Shown: positions 1 through 13,080 of the stretch, in pieces
Layout: every line of letters begins with the position of its first letter
Numbering within the stretch: the first letter of the stretch is position 1
NCBI RefSeq assembly: GCF_018320785.1
Contig: NC_054865.1
Coordinates: 38,009,398-38,073,397 of the forward strand
DNA length: 64,000 bases
Direction of reading: 5' to 3'
Source of the DNA: Cheilinus undulatus
Taxonomy: Eukaryota > Chordata > Actinopteri > Labriformes > Labridae
The notes under the pieces: model-generated
Told to the model about the DNA's origin: nothing
Databases searched by the model: none
The model's input: only the letters and a program-made list of their open reading frames with translations
Translations under genes and position numbers: made by a program

Positions 1-847
1 AAAGTAGCAACTAACCATGATAAGTTGATGAGACTCACGTTATATAGTAGTGCTTAACGTCATGATAGGTTCCTAGCAATTACTCAGATTTTAGCATGAA
101 AAATGGAGGCATCATATTAGGACATGTGCCCATTTAGGGGTGAAAAATGGTGTTTACGTTCAGACATATGATAAACTCATCTAGCAAGCCATACTAAGGT
201 TATATTCTTGACAAATAACTCATTACAGTGTAGGATAACAGTACTCTATAGTATAGTTGGATATTGACACAGGTTTTAAAAAATTAAAGAGTGATCCAGT
301 AGTAAATTTTACTAACTTATAGAAATTTTCAAGGTATAAATAGTAAAAAAAGATGTGATTTTTAACCTTGTAAGAGTTTAATTGTATTTATGTAGGTTAT
401 AATAGTTTCTATTTTTATTATAAGCCTTATTTTAGAATCACAAAGAAAAAATAAGTGGTGTAAATAGTAACTCTTAAATGGAAAACAGTTTTATTAAACT
501 GATATGGCATAAACCAGTTCTTATTTTTAATTGTGAGCCCATCACTGCTAAAATTAAGTTGGTTATTCAATATTTGTGATCATTATAGGTGTCCTGTTAA
601 AATTACAAGATGAAACTGGTGGTAACACCATTACTTATTGTATTCTGAAGCTAGTCATCATGCCTTGCCTCCAAAAAAGGTCATGATCTAAAGGCACCCT
701 CACCATGTCTTGTTAAATTTTGTATTTAAATAACTTTTTAACGCAGAGGTAAAGACTCAGAGGTTAGACTCTACATGTGTCTATTTTCCATTATTACCAT
801 CTTAATATCCATATACTATATAGATTTTGTTGTAGTTGATTGATTTA

Positions 848-850
<3 letters not shown>

Positions 851-886
<36 letters not shown>
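851..886. repeat. (TA)18 microsatellite
   Basis: Uninterrupted TA dinucleotide repeat inside the apba2 intron. Confidence 0.97.
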
Positions 887-888
<2 letters not shown>

Positions 889-3387
889 TAACAAAAGTAA
901 AGAAGTCTTGGGATGTCCACCAATAATATTATAGGGCTTAAATCTTGAATTTCCAAGTATTGCAATAAGTGCCCCATTAATGGTTAAGAATGGTTTTGGG
1001 GAAGTATTGTACTGAAGTATTGTGTTGCATCATGTACTGAGTAAAATATATACACTAAAAGCCAACAACAAGAAAATGGGCAGTAGTTTGACTTTCTCAG
1101 CACATGACAGTGGCACATAGCGAGAGAATGATTCTACATGTCATCCCAAAACAGCTGGTGCATTTGCTTTAAATTAAGTCACGCTTTATAATAAACAACC
1201 TCATTGCAGATCCATATTCTTTTGTAGATATTGCATATTAAGGAAAGATCATATTTCACTCCTTTGGTATCAAAATGAGCTACTCAGTACTTTGAATGAC
1301 TTACTTTTTACTTTCACTTGAGAAGATTTATAGACTAGAGCTTTTACTTAAGTACATTTTAATCAAAACCATTGAACTTTTACTTGAGTACAATAGTCTG
1401 GAAGAAAAAGTATATAATGGAAGACCTTTTCCTAAAAAGTACATCCCTTAAGTCATCATTAAATGGGTGGTAAAACAGAAAATGAGTCAACAAACAAGCT
1501 CTCTCCTGTGAAATGGAATCAAACCTGCCGGTTTCTAAGATTGAGATAAAGTTCCTGAACTTAACAGCACATAATGACCTTTAAAAATAAATTATACTAT
1601 CTGAGTTACTTTGGCAACTAAGGCTGAATGAGCAGAAGAGCTGGGTATTACTATCATAGCAATAGTAATAGAAACCATGGGAGTTCATGATGCCGCTAAG
1701 GGATAAAAGAAGGGACCGAGAACTGACCCTTAAGGCATCCCTGTGGATAAACTGTTCAGATGTCTGGCATTATTTGAGCTCCCCAGATCACCAATCATGC
1801 CTTTATTTTATTTGGCTTCAAACAATGTTGTTATTGTTTGTATTTTTCATCATTGTGTCACACTGTTAGTAAAGCTGTTACTAAAAATGTGTGACCTTAA
1901 GTAAAAGATTAGTACTTCGCACCCCAGTAAAACTATGTAAATTAGCAGGGCTTTTCAATGATTTATTTATTTATTTATTTAAACACACAGGGAGCTGCTG
2001 CTCATCTTGTTGAAGCAGCCTTGGCAAGACTTGGCACCATGAACAATGTTGTAGAGAGGAGCCAGCAGCTGAGTCTCTGTGCCAGTCAGTCAGTATAAAG
2101 GCTGGACTCCAATCTGTCCACTCTCCATCTAATTTAGCTGCCAGGTTTGAAAGGCCATCCAGAGTTATAATAGAAGCATTCAGCCGCTCATCCATCAACT
2201 TATAAACTGTTTCTGTTGTTAAGGCTGCACTGGCTGTTTGCCTGTTTGCCTTTTTTAACTTTTTGTTGTTATTGTTTTGCAAAACTAATTCAGCAACTAT
2301 TGATTTTAAGTGTTTGAGACATTAATGTCTGCAAATTCTACAAGAGATTTATATACAAGTGCAGAATTCAATTAAATGGGAGAATGGGGAAAACACAGCT
2401 GCAAAATGACCCTCTTAACTCGCTCGATCTATATTATCTCTCACAGCCAAGATAAGCCTTTGGGTTTAAAGTTTTTACAAGTCTATGCCTTACATTTTTT
2501 ACTTTTTACAACTTTTATTTTTCTTGGCTGTAAACATTTTTAGTACCAAGATGGATAGAGTGTGCTTTAAAACGACTGTTCAACCCTCTTGGTCCTAACA
2601 GATGAGCTCCAGTGCACATTCATCATACAGACCTTCATCTTTTAAAAAGTTTCTTGTAACTTAAGATTCTTCCAAAGCTTTCTCTTTTTTTAAATCATGA
2701 CGTTACTCATTTCAGCAATTCATTTTTTTTAGGTTGTAATAAAATTTCTCATTTTGTGTGAACTAGTTTTTGAAAGTTCTTCATGTGGTGTTGAGGGGTT
2801 ACAGCTAGATCACATCAATGATAAGTGTGGCCTGTGAAAACAGCCAGTTGTGAGTGGTAGTTAATTTGATAAAGTAAGGATTTATCAATATGTCACATTT
2901 TTGACCTAAAGATCAACCTTAAATTATTTTTAAGCCAAACTTTTCTGAGAACTTATACTTTTATATTTATACCTTTTCACTGAAAATAGGCCTTTCAGCA
3001 GAAATGAATCAACAGCCAAGAGAACAGACCCTTCCCTGATCCATCCATCCATTATCTACACCCTCTATCCCATTTGGGGTCACAGAGACATCATCACATA
3101 TGTGTTGGATCAGTAGCATTTGCATTAGCCTGCTGGCTAACTTTCAGCTTCTTTCAGTGCTGAGAAGTATCTTAAGTAATTTTGATTTGAAACATAGCAC
3201 AATTTCTTCTCCTGTTGTGCAGGAAAAGGCTATGAACTCTTACATTACTAATCAAATGGTTTATTTCAGTAGTTTTAAATCATTCATATTTCCCAAAGAA
3301 GAAGGCTTTTACCATTTTAAGGAGAAAAGCTTTAAATTTTTGGAATTTGAAACAAGCTACCTTTTACTGAAGTTAAGATAGATAAAA

Positions 3388-3566
3388 TGTTTTTTTAAAG
3401 ATATATTTTTTAGCTTTATATACCTTAATTTTAGAGAGTAGTGGATGGAGTCAGAAAGGGATGGGAGAGTGGGCACATATGGGAAAGAGGCCACAGGCTG
3501 GACTTGAACCCAGGTCACCTTGGTACATGGGACGCAATGTAACCAGTAGGCCATCTGCACCCATAA
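3388..3566 (-). repeat. tRNA-derived SINE, minus orientation
   Basis: Read on the minus strand, a tRNA-like head with a B-box-like GGTTCAAGTCC is followed by a body with the phrase ACTCTCCCATCC and CCACTACTCT and a T/A-rich tail on the left. The same module recurs at 6170, 49897, 50797, 52944 and 61084, so it is a dispersed SINE and not a tRNA gene. Confidence 0.8.
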
Positions 3567-3729
3567 AATGTGTATTTTCGTTGCATTGATAACTGTGCTG
3601 CACAATTAATACGATCCCAATCACAACGTCTGGCTGTGCAATTACATAATTGCACAAAAGGCTGCAGTTGTTATTGTGTTAAGTTGTGCTTGAAAGGTCA
3701 ACAATTTCCCCTTCATAAAGAACACATAC

Positions 3730-3905
3730 AGTACTGTGCATAACTTTTAGGCGTGTGTTGGCCAAAAACTGGGGCTGAAGTAAGGCGTAGATGTAGTGAG
3801 TAAGCTGCCTGAGGGAAACATAAAGCAGGAAGGAGGATTGACACAATCCTGGTCATGCTCTGGGTGTCCTTGCATATTACCAGGGGCATGGGAAAATGAT
3901 CTGTT
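3730..3905 (-). repeat. dispersed repeat shared with 57640-57830
   Basis: The block starting near ACAGTACTGTGCATAACTTT and running through the GGAAGGAGGATTGACACAAT phrase matches the reverse complement of 57640-57830, which contains GTGTCAGTCCTCCTTCCTGC and ends near TTGGCACAGTGCTGTA. The terminal CAGTACTGTGC phrase looks like a DNA-transposon end. No transposase is visible. Confidence 0.7.
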
Positions 3906-5045
3906 GAAAAAATAAAGTCCACACCTTTAGTCTGAAAAATGTCTGCAAAAAGTCCTTTAAGTTTACAATAGCACCACTGTTGCACTTTGCAGATGTATCT
4001 TTTTTCAAATTAGAAAAACTTTATTGTTTTGGAAAATATGAAATTATTCTGAAAGCAGTACTGTAAAAACTTAAGGTTTTGTATTTTTTTTTTTACTTCT
4101 TAACCTGTATGTTTTGAGTTGAGAAAAAAACACACTTCAAGACTATCACTATTCTTAAAAAACTTACACACAGCTCGGTGGACCAGTCAAAATTCATCTG
4201 CACCTTGTATTTTAAAAAATAGACATTTTTTAATGTTTCCTTTTATTTTTCCAGTCCATGAATAGTCCTCTTTTCCATGGTGAAGTTGATGTAATAATTT
4301 TAATCTACTGGAAGTTTCTATTTTCTTTAAGAAAAAGCAGATCTGTATCCAAACAGGAAGTCATTTAGCCTTAGTCCAAGACAGTACAAAAATCCCACAT
4401 TATTTAAACCACTTAAAATGTAGAATAGTAGAATTTTAAATGCAACCAAAAAGGAGAGTAATATGAACTCTCTGCAGGAATACTTCGTTTGATCACAGTT
4501 AAACATTTTGCTAATTTGACCACCCTAATCCAAAACAAAACCTGGTTATTGCAGCTAAACTTACATAAGACCAGGTTTTTTCTGACCCTCATGGGCCCAT
4601 GTGCAGCTGAACCCCCCCCCCCCCAAGCCTCTCTTATGGCTGGCATTTGTAAAGCTGAAATAGTGAATATTTCCGTCACTGCAGTAATAACAGCACTGTG
4701 ACAGTAAATTGTGTAGGTATTGTCTTTCTGCCATGTCTTTTACCTCCATTTCCTTCCAAAAAAATAAAAAAAAACAGATGAGGGTAATGTTTCCTTGTTT
4801 TTTCTTTTTTACTCTCCTCTCACAATGGGAACAAATAGCTCATGACAGTGAAAATCAATTTACATTTTGCTTTAACATATTCTTGGCACACTCATTGCCG
4901 CTATTGTTTGCTGCCAACCACTGTTTTATTCCTGCTGCGCTGTTATTTATATGCATCTCAGTGTCTATTATCCTCTGTGACTATAACAAAACTTGATCAT
5001 AAATGCTTGTTTTATGTCATTATTTATTTTTTCTTCTGTATGCAG

Positions 5046-8000
5046 GCTCAGCTCATCGCTCAGTCCATTGGCCAGGCATTCAGTGTTGCTTATCAGGAGT
5101 TTCTGAGAGCCAATGGCATCAACCCTGAGGACCTAAGCCAGAAGGAGTACAGTGACATCATCAACACCCAGGAGATGTACAATGACGACCTCATTCACTT
5201 TTCCAACTCCGAAAACTGCAAAGAGGTTGGATGACATGAAGCATGCAGTGATTATATTCAATGCAAATTATTTTTTTTCTGCAGATGTTTGTTGTTTTTT
5301 CAGTGCAGGAAAACACTTTAACACTGTACGACTTAACACGTGTGGCACAAATCTCTCTGATGCTGCAGGGATGTTAGCGACACGTACAAGTATGCAGTAG
5401 CTGTGTACTAATTAGACAGATTAAGCAGATGGTGAATGAAAACTAAACAGAAAACAACAACTCCAGCTTCATTTTCATCTGTAACATTTCCTCTTTAGCC
5501 GACTCTTTGCCCTGAAAGCTCTGACTGCAGGGTTTTGGGGATTTAGAAACCGTGAAACAGTTTCTGCTGTGTGAGCACAGGGGCTATATGGGCATCACCA
5601 CACAGCTGCTGTTTCAGAGGCCCATGAGTAGTTTTTGTGATGAGGAAACTGGGTTTTCTTGAAGCTATAAAGCTTCCATTCAAGCTGTGTTGAGAATCGA
5701 GTTTATGAATCAAGGCTTCATGTGTACGCTCGTCTCATCTACTTATAGTGGATATGGACAGGCCTCTGAATAAAGTAGCTCAAGTTATAAATGACTACAA
5801 AAGAGATGCCATTGATGTCTACCTTGGCTGCTGAGTAATTCATATGTGTGTCAAGGGGTGTTGAACTTGGCCGCTCTCTCAAGCTGTGGGTTGAGGTACA
5901 TCAGGCCATGTAATGAATACTTAGCGCCCTACATGCCTAAAACTTATTCACATGAATGGAGATCTATTTATCTAACAAAAATCAATCAAAAACGTGTCAG
6001 CTGAAGCTTACATTTCATTCACAAAGAAGAGAAAAAAAAACAAAACTGAAGTTCCAATCATTTCATAATACAGAGGTAAGAACCAGCAAGACAAAACCAT
6101 AAGTCCATGTCTTTGTAAGTTACTGTTGTTCTTTGAACTTTTTCTGATTAAGTTCTGTTTTGAGGATTTAATACCTTTTTTAAGACAGGATAGTGGATAG
6201 AGTCAGAGAGGAGAAAAAGAGAGTGGGAAATGACATATGGGAAAGAAGCCACAGGCTAGATATGAGCAAGGATGGCCTGTTCTAAGGACAACGTCCATAG
6301 TACATGGGGGTGCAGACACAACCACTTGGCCATGGTATCAAGTATTTTATTTTTATTTTTGTTCATCACCTTAATATCTTATACTGTATCCAGTATATAT
6401 ATATAGTATTTGCTACTATGAGTTGTGCTAGGGTAGGCAGTATCAGCATTGTCATTACCCGGAGTCTGGATCTGTTGATTGTGGCAATGCTGGTTGGGCT
6501 GTGATAGACATGGTAGAGCATGGAGGGAGGTGGCTCTTGGACACTGAAGAATACTGTTCAGCCCTCTGGAAGTTTTGTGGGACTAACTGAACAAAGCACC
6601 AGTGAAGGGACAGTGCCACTTGACAACCCTTGTGAAGTGCAGCTTTCTGCTGCCCATTGGTCTGCCAAGTGGGAGTCAATATTAGGGACATAGAGCGTTT
6701 AGGGATTTCTTCACAGAGTGCTTATCCTTTCATTTGGGTGGAAGTATTTTGTGTTTACTTCTAAAAAACATAGGTGTTCAGGTCATAGATAATTAGTAAT
6801 ACTAATCTGAAGAACTGGCAAATAGTTTTTTCAACATAACACCTTGGCTTTTGCTAGAGTTCATAATGCTCCTTTGAAACTGCAGTTTAAAACACATTTT
6901 TCTCAAAATAATTGCAACATTTCATTTATTTCCCTCATGAATCAATGATGGAAAAAGGAAGGAAAATGATTAATTACTAGAGAAAATGTCCTTCAGCTAT
7001 TCACTCTGACATTTGTGTGTAATATTTCTCAGGACTGACTTCAGGTATTTAATCAGTTATATTTTTCAACTGACTACATATTTTGCATATTCAAAACAGA
7101 ATCCATCCTTTAATAAGAGATCGAGGAACCTCATTTCCTCTCCACAATAAAGTCAACATTTTTTAAATACAGATTTTAGATAAGTGTTGTTTATTTTATT
7201 GCAGCATTGTCAGCAACAGCCAAAGGAAGATACCTGCCATAGATAGAAACAGTACTGGGAAAAATCTGTAATAGTTAAATTTTGTGTTTTCTCACAGTAT
7301 TTTATATATCCTGATATTTCAAAGATAGCTACAATCTTAGCTCCAGGGCAGCTTTTACTCAACAGATTCTTGCTCTGATTTGAGAAAGATGGCTGAAAAA
7401 GTGAATTTCAAGCAGATATCAGAAACGATCTGTAGTGCTTTAACTTCAGCAAGGTCTCCACAGGAATTCTACTATGATTTGCATCAGTACAAATCAGAAA
7501 AGATTCTAAGATCCTGTTAAATCATCATGATCATGTTAAAATGGAGCTGTGTTACCTTAAGCAGGACCTTGTTGTGAACAAACTACTCCACTGACACTGA
7601 TGTAAGCTGGGATAATGGAAAGGGCATAAATGTATACAATGGACTTTATTATCAATGGTTGTATTTTTCTATTTTGTACTTTCAATGAAAATAATAATTT
7701 GGATAATGAATTTTAGTAATCCATGGCAGATTGTGAATGGAAATAAACAATTAAACATACTGATGCATGGTAGGATATAAATGGTTTTTTCCTGCACTGC
7801 ACACTCTCAAATCGGTCAATTTTAAGTGGTCATATTGTTCAAGTTATTGTAAATCATGGTCTGTACCTATGATGACATTAGAATATCTGTGCTAACAACT
7901 CCACCCGACTCCCTCCCCTCCACAGCTGCAGCTGGAGAAGAGTAAAGGGGAGATCCTGGGCGTGGTGATTGTGGAGTCCGGCTGGGGCTCCATCCTGCCC

Positions 8001-11000
8001 ACAGTTATCCTGGCAAACATGATGAACGGCGGGCCAGCCGCTCGATCCGGCAAGCTCAGCATCGGAGACCAAATCATGTCCATCAACAACACTAGCCTTG
8101 TGGGGCTGCCACTCGCCACCTGTCAGGGAATCATTAAGGTACAAACACACTGGGAATGAAGTGCAGCTGAAATAAGCAGAAAAACCTCGTTACCAAACAT
8201 TATTCTTTTACACATGGACAGACAACAACACTTTATTTTTGGTCTAATTTAAAGGGCTTGAAGAACCAGGTTCAGGTGAAAATGAATATCGTCAGCTGTC
8301 CTCCTGTTACCACTGTCCTCATCAAGAGACCAGATCTGAAGTACCAGCTCGGCTTCAGTGTCCAGAATGGCATTGTGAGTACAATATCAATAGTTTTATG
8401 TTAGCTGGCATTATAAGCTTTGTTACCCTTAAGGGTTTATTAACCAAAAGTCATCATTGTTCAAATTAAAGCAAAATGTGTTTTACTGTGTTTGTCTCAT
8501 TGCTTGTTATTCATTTTTATGTCTAATTTGGTCAATTTTCTATCAGTTTTGTGCTGCGTGTGCATATTCCTGCCTCAGAGTTGATTAATCTGCTCATTAT
8601 TTCATGTGCTTTGTATTGGATGCACTCAGAAAACATTTTTTCATTTGCAGTGTTTTGATAAATTTCTGTGTTGTCTTGAACAATATTTATACACCTAATA
8701 AAACCCTTGCAAAAAATCCAATTATCCTTAGCAAGGGTGTGATTTGCACTTTTAACAGTTTAGTGTCTGAATACAAAAAAGTCTTAGCCCTTACAGCTTC
8801 TGTGTCAGATGCCGTGATTGTATCACTGCTGATTTACACTAACATCGATTAAATTAGATGACTTTCTGAATGTGTGTTCTGTCAGATATGCAGCCTCATG
8901 AGAGGAGGCATTGCCGAGCGGGGAGGAGTCCGAGTGGGTCACAGGATCATAGAGATCAATGGGCAGAGTGTGGTGGCCACAGCACATGAGAAGATCGTCC
9001 AAGCCCTCTCGAACTCTGTTGGAGAGGTGAGACTGATGCACACAAGCATACACACTCTTTATTAATATATATTTATTGTACAATTTCATTATAGATGATT
9101 AATTTATTTTGTAACATTGTCCATGTTTCTATACAGAGATGAATACATTTGCAATATACACATATGTACTCATATATACAACAAAGGTTTTACAATACAT
9201 ACTATTGGTATTTTCTGTATAGTTATGAACATATGTTACATTTAGCTCTATTCTATTATTAACATATATATTGTGGTTTAATATTACTTGTACATTGTTT
9301 TGTCCCCCCGCTTCACCCTTATTCAGTGACCCTCCACCATTAAACAAGCTCAGAGAAATAGTAGTAATAATATTAATGACAATGATAATAGTTCAACTCA
9401 AAAATAACATTAAAGAAAATAAAAATAAAAATAATAGATAAATAATGTAGTTTATATATCAGTTTTTTGTCTCCTGTATTACAGGTGACATACACACTCT
9501 TTAAGGCCAGCTCACACTACATAAATTAAGCCAGATTTGGGCACAACTGCAACATCACAGCTCATCGTCAAACATCAAGTCTGATAATGAGCCTCGGAAA
9601 CGACAGTCCTACATAATTAACATCACGTTCAAGACACCTCATGACTACGGTTTGTCAAGACTAGCATGTCAGAATTTTTCTTGCACTGTTGCTTAGTTTG
9701 ACACCCTGACCTGGCATCAAGGATATGAGTCTTGATGCCTACAAGAGAGCATTTGCTTTTATCATTGTATCATTATTTAACAGAGTGAGATTAAACAAGT
9801 CCCCGCATCTTATCTCTCTGGGGGTTCATGTGTACATACAGTGATTTTCTTGACATGTTATCAGATTCATACCTCAAATTCTGTTTAAAGGACAGTCAGT
9901 CATTATTGTCATTGGCACAAGTCCAAATTTGTTATTCATTTTTTTCTTCTTGTCAAAACAGAAGACGGCTTGTGTTACATAGAGCTCTTCAGTTGTAACT
10001 GTAACACTCTGTTTGACCCGTGTCCACTGTTGACCTGTGAACTGTTAGCAGTCCAGATCACACTTGTATTGTGGCCAGTCTGTTGGTCAAGATGCGTCAA
10101 GATTTTAGTCGCAAAACCTGACATGGTGTCGTTGTGAACAACGAAAAAAAATCCTGTTGTCTGAGCCGGCCTTTAGGACAGTTACAGACATGCAAGCGAC
10201 ACATGTGTTGACATGTATTGAGTCTGCCTCTAGCAACCCCAACCCCCTCCAGCCGGGGTTTTGGCCCATCGGGTCCTGTGGTGAATCTATTACACCCTAC
10301 ATGCCTAAAACTTATTCATATGACTGTAGATATTTTATTTATGGCTGATTTGGGGTGGGGGGTAAAACACATTCTCATCTGCTCTCTCCAGAGACATACA
10401 CCAGACATACACTCTGTATAAACATAAACAGCTAATGTTAACTAGCTCGCATGGTAGCTACAAATGTTTGACGCAAATTTTAGCGAGCAAAATAGGCTTA
10501 AAACTCAAAGTTGCAGGTGGAAATCCATGCCTTGGTTAACATTTAAGGATGGATTAAACTTTTTTTAAACAATAAACTGGAAAACAAATGTAGAACTATT
10601 TTTTTCTAGTGAGCAGGAGAGTCTTTCATTCGTTTGAAATACACCAAAATATTCACCATAAAGGTAACTCTATAGAGCGCCAAAGGGCTGTACTGTGTAC
10701 AAGATGAAAAATAAAATAAAAAAGAACTCAGCCAAGGTCTTTTATTTCTGCCCATTTGTAGTCCACATTGTCATGACAGTAGACAAATTCTTTTTACTTG
10801 CTATTGATGAAACAACACTTATTATGTTGCACTGGGGGAAAGTTTAGGTCTGCTCTAAGGACACCATGACATCAACAGATTTTTAAATCATGTGAAAGCT
10901 TTGCAGCACTTTCAGAGATTTAAGGGACTGTTGAAAGTTTAGCATTGAGGTTTCATTTTTTTCTGTTTTTACTGTTGTGGAATATTAAAGCTTAAGAAAA

Positions 11001-11777
11001 TTTGGCTTAGATGGTTAAAATACGTCAGTCTGAGTGTCTCATTAAGCATCAACAAAAATCAGAGAGAAAATAGACTGCTTCTTTTCCTCTCAGAACTTCT
11101 TTCAAGGTTGTGTAGGCGTTGCAAATCACATTTCATCTCAGCTTCACACATATCAGTGACACGTGACAATCTGTGTTGTGAAGCCCTCAACTGTTTCAGA
11201 ATCAGGGCAGGAAGCAGAGGCGCTGCCTGCAGAAAATGACACTTTATGGTGATGCCGAGGTGTACTTTCCCAGTTGGAGTATTTTTTTTCTCAGAATAGA
11301 TAAGAAAATACTTCATTGTCTACCTTTGCATAAAATGGTCCTGGAAGAAACGAAGCTCACAGAGCAAGGGGGAAGATTTGTTCATTTATTCATTTAACCT
11401 TTATTTATTCTGGAGATGCCATTAGGGAGCATACTCTCATTTGCAATGAAATCGAGAGCACATTAAAACAAACAAAACACACTATGTACTTCAGTTTACA
11501 CTTAATAATACTAAAGAAAATCAGCAAGTGAAACTTTTGAAAGAAAAGGGACTGTTATTTATTTCTTATTTGCTGTTTAAGGAAACATTATTTTATACCA
11601 CCATCTTCAGTCTTCCACCCATCCATAATAACAAATGCAAAATCTTAAAGTAATCATTTTAATGTTTAGCCTTGTAATTGACATTTTTCTTTGTCCCACT
11701 GCCAGATACACATGAAGACGATGCCAGCGGCCATGTTCAGACTTCTAACAGGACAGGAGACACCCATGTACATATAA
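5046..11777 (+). CDS. apba2: APBA2 (Mint2/X11-beta) adaptor, C-terminal 241 residues in five exons
   Basis: Neuronal adaptor that binds the APP tail through a PTB domain and synaptic or trafficking partners through two PDZ domains. Five exons, all phase 0, with AG/GT borders: 5046-5225, 7926-8138, 8255-8374, 8886-9026 and 11706-11777 (stop TAA). Exon 1 here encodes the C-terminal helix of the PTB domain ([20 protein letters not shown]) and the linker to PDZ1. The next two carry PDZ1 ([15 protein letters not shown] onward) and the start of PDZ2 ([10 protein letters not shown] is its ligand-binding loop). The fourth holds the rest of PDZ2 ([20 protein letters not shown]). The last encodes [18 protein letters not shown] and ends PMYI; in this family the tail folds back on PDZ1. 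[15 protein letters not shown] and LQLEK match APBA2 better than APBA1, from memory of both families. The N-terminal part lies outside the window. The a or b teleost copy cannot be decided. Confidence 0.95.
6170..6335 (-). repeat. tRNA-derived SINE, degenerate, minus orientation
   Basis: Contains the family body (GACAGGATAGTGGATAGAGT on the + strand) and a decayed head ending near CACTTGGCCATGG. It lies in the apba2 intron between 5225 and 7926. Confidence 0.75.
6420..6690 (+). repeat. unrecognised dispersed repeat, copy 1
   Basis: Shares ordered phrases (a GTAGGCAG-GCATTG opening, a GGATCTGTTGA-type segment, GCATGGAGGGAGGTGG, CTGTTCAGCC and TCTGGAAG) with 53205-53510, 60565-60690 and 63640-63990. 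No ORF, tRNA head or terminal inverted repeat is evident. Confidence 0.6.
9501..10176. mobile_element. MITE-like element with terminal inverted repeats
   Basis: The left end AAGGCCAGCTCACACTAC (9503-9520) and the reverse complement of the right end (AAGGCCGGCTCAGACAAC, up to 10174) agree at 15 of 18 positions. The interior has no transposase ORF. It sits in the last apba2 intron, between exons ending 9026 and starting 11706. Confidence 0.6.
10295..10345 (+). repeat. short dispersed repeat shared with 5927-5975
   Basis: The phrase CCCTACATGCCTAAAACTTA continues into TTCATATGA and a GTAGATATTTTATTTA-like segment, and is repeated at 5927 with few changes. Both copies lie in apba2 introns. Likely a transposon remnant of undetermined family. 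Confidence 0.55.
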
Positions 11778-13080
11778 ACAATGGCCAGGGACCGTTCAAC
11801 AGGACGAGCTGTCAGCCAGCAGTGATTGGTTATCTCATGGGGCAAACCCAGCTGATGAGGAGAACATCACGTCTCCTCGCTGATTCATTTGTCTTTCTTT
11901 TCTTTGAGCTGATGAATTCTTAATCATCTCTTCCCTTGTCTGTGCTTAACATGCAACAGCCATTTTATTGACATGAGATTTTCCATCTGACCAGCTGAAG
12001 AGACTCTGTATGTGTGTGTGAGTGAGTGTGTGTTATTTATTTGTCCTGTCTGTGCTTTTCTGTGTCAACTCTGTGAGACTGAGTGGACAGACTTATCGAG
12101 TGAATGCATCACAATTTATTTTTTTAAATTCATGTAATGCAATATGATACTTCTACTATACTTCTTGTATAGTTTCATTTTCTTTTCTGTTTATTTATTT
12201 CTCATGTAAATACATATTTTGCTAATACTGAAGGCAGTGAGGAGGGAGGGGCCACGGCTGCATTGTAAATATTTATGAATCTTTGCTGTTGAAATGAAAG
12301 CAGTCCTCGATGATGGCAAAAACACAATTTATTGCCGGATGTCGTAGTCGTTGCCAGTGAAAAGGCGAATGAGTTAAGTGTTTGAAATGTTGGGTTTAAA
12401 TATGCTAACTTGATCAAATGTAAATGTGAATCAAACCAATGCTTGCAGCAGGGGTTTATGGGAAAAAAACGCCATATCCGTTTGATTTTCTTCATTTTAT
12501 GGCAATACACAAGATCAACCTCTGAATGGCAAGAAAGGTCTTTTCTAAACTTCATGTAAAAACACTCGCACACATTTAAATAACAAGCAACTGAACAAAA
12601 CTATTGACATGCATTAATTATGCTTTTGATATCAAAGTCACATGTATGAAAATTTTTTTTTTCCATGCTTCTCTACTGTATGTTCATCTTTAGTGTTCCT
12701 GACTGAAACTCATGCATACTATGAGTGGATTGTGAATGTAACTGTGTCATGTGAGCTGTCCCATTGCCATAAGCAGTATTAGAATGTGTGTACATAAAGA
12801 GAAACTTGTCTAGTATCGTGCTCATATTAAATGAAACAAACACACGCAGGTTTAGTCACTGGAAACATCTCCACACCTGTATGTTGGCTTTCAGTCTTCA
12901 GAGGGAAAGAGAGAACTGTGAATCACAAATGCACTGTGACAGAAACGAGCATTACCACCAGGTAATCCTTCTACAATGCATTGTAGTAAACTGAACCATA
13001 TAAACATAATATGTGTGCATGCCTCGTAAAGTAGTTTCATGTCATTGTGGAAAGAAATAAAATCGGAGCTAAACCTGAGT
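11778..13080 (+). other. apba2: apba2 3' untranslated region
   Basis: Runs from the TAA at 11775-11777 to shortly after the polyadenylation signal at 13056. It contains no long ORF on the sense strand. The right edge is inferred from the signal and the GT-rich sequence that follows. Confidence 0.65.
13056..13061 (+). terminator. apba2: apba2 polyadenylation signal AATAAA
   Basis: Canonical AATAAA followed within about 20 bases by a GT/T-rich tract (GAGTGTTTTTGTTGGG), as expected of a cleavage site and downstream element. Confidence 0.6.

Larger units (their letters stand above)
1..5045 (+). other. apba2: apba2 intron (left part), no coding exon found
   Basis: No stretch upstream of 5046 encodes the PTB-domain segment that should precede the first visible apba2 exon, so that exon lies left of the window and this is intron. 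It holds an 18-unit TA microsatellite (851-886), an ATTT run (1961-1981), a motif resembling the common fish CCATCCATTATCTA repeat (about 3030-3080), a minus-strand SINE (3388-3566), a dispersed repeat (3730-3905) and a 13-base C run (4612-4624). The remainder is AT-rich sequence in which I see nothing. Short ORFs here lack any family resemblance. Confidence 0.7.

Noticed and set aside
1971-2282. 103-residue minus-strand ORF
   Set aside because: No splice sites, no family resemblance; lies next to an ATTT repeat within an apba2 intron.
5046-11777. APBA1 rather than APBA2
   Set aside because: The words [20 protein letters not shown] and RLLTGQE fit APBA2; APBA1 differs at these positions as I recall the family.
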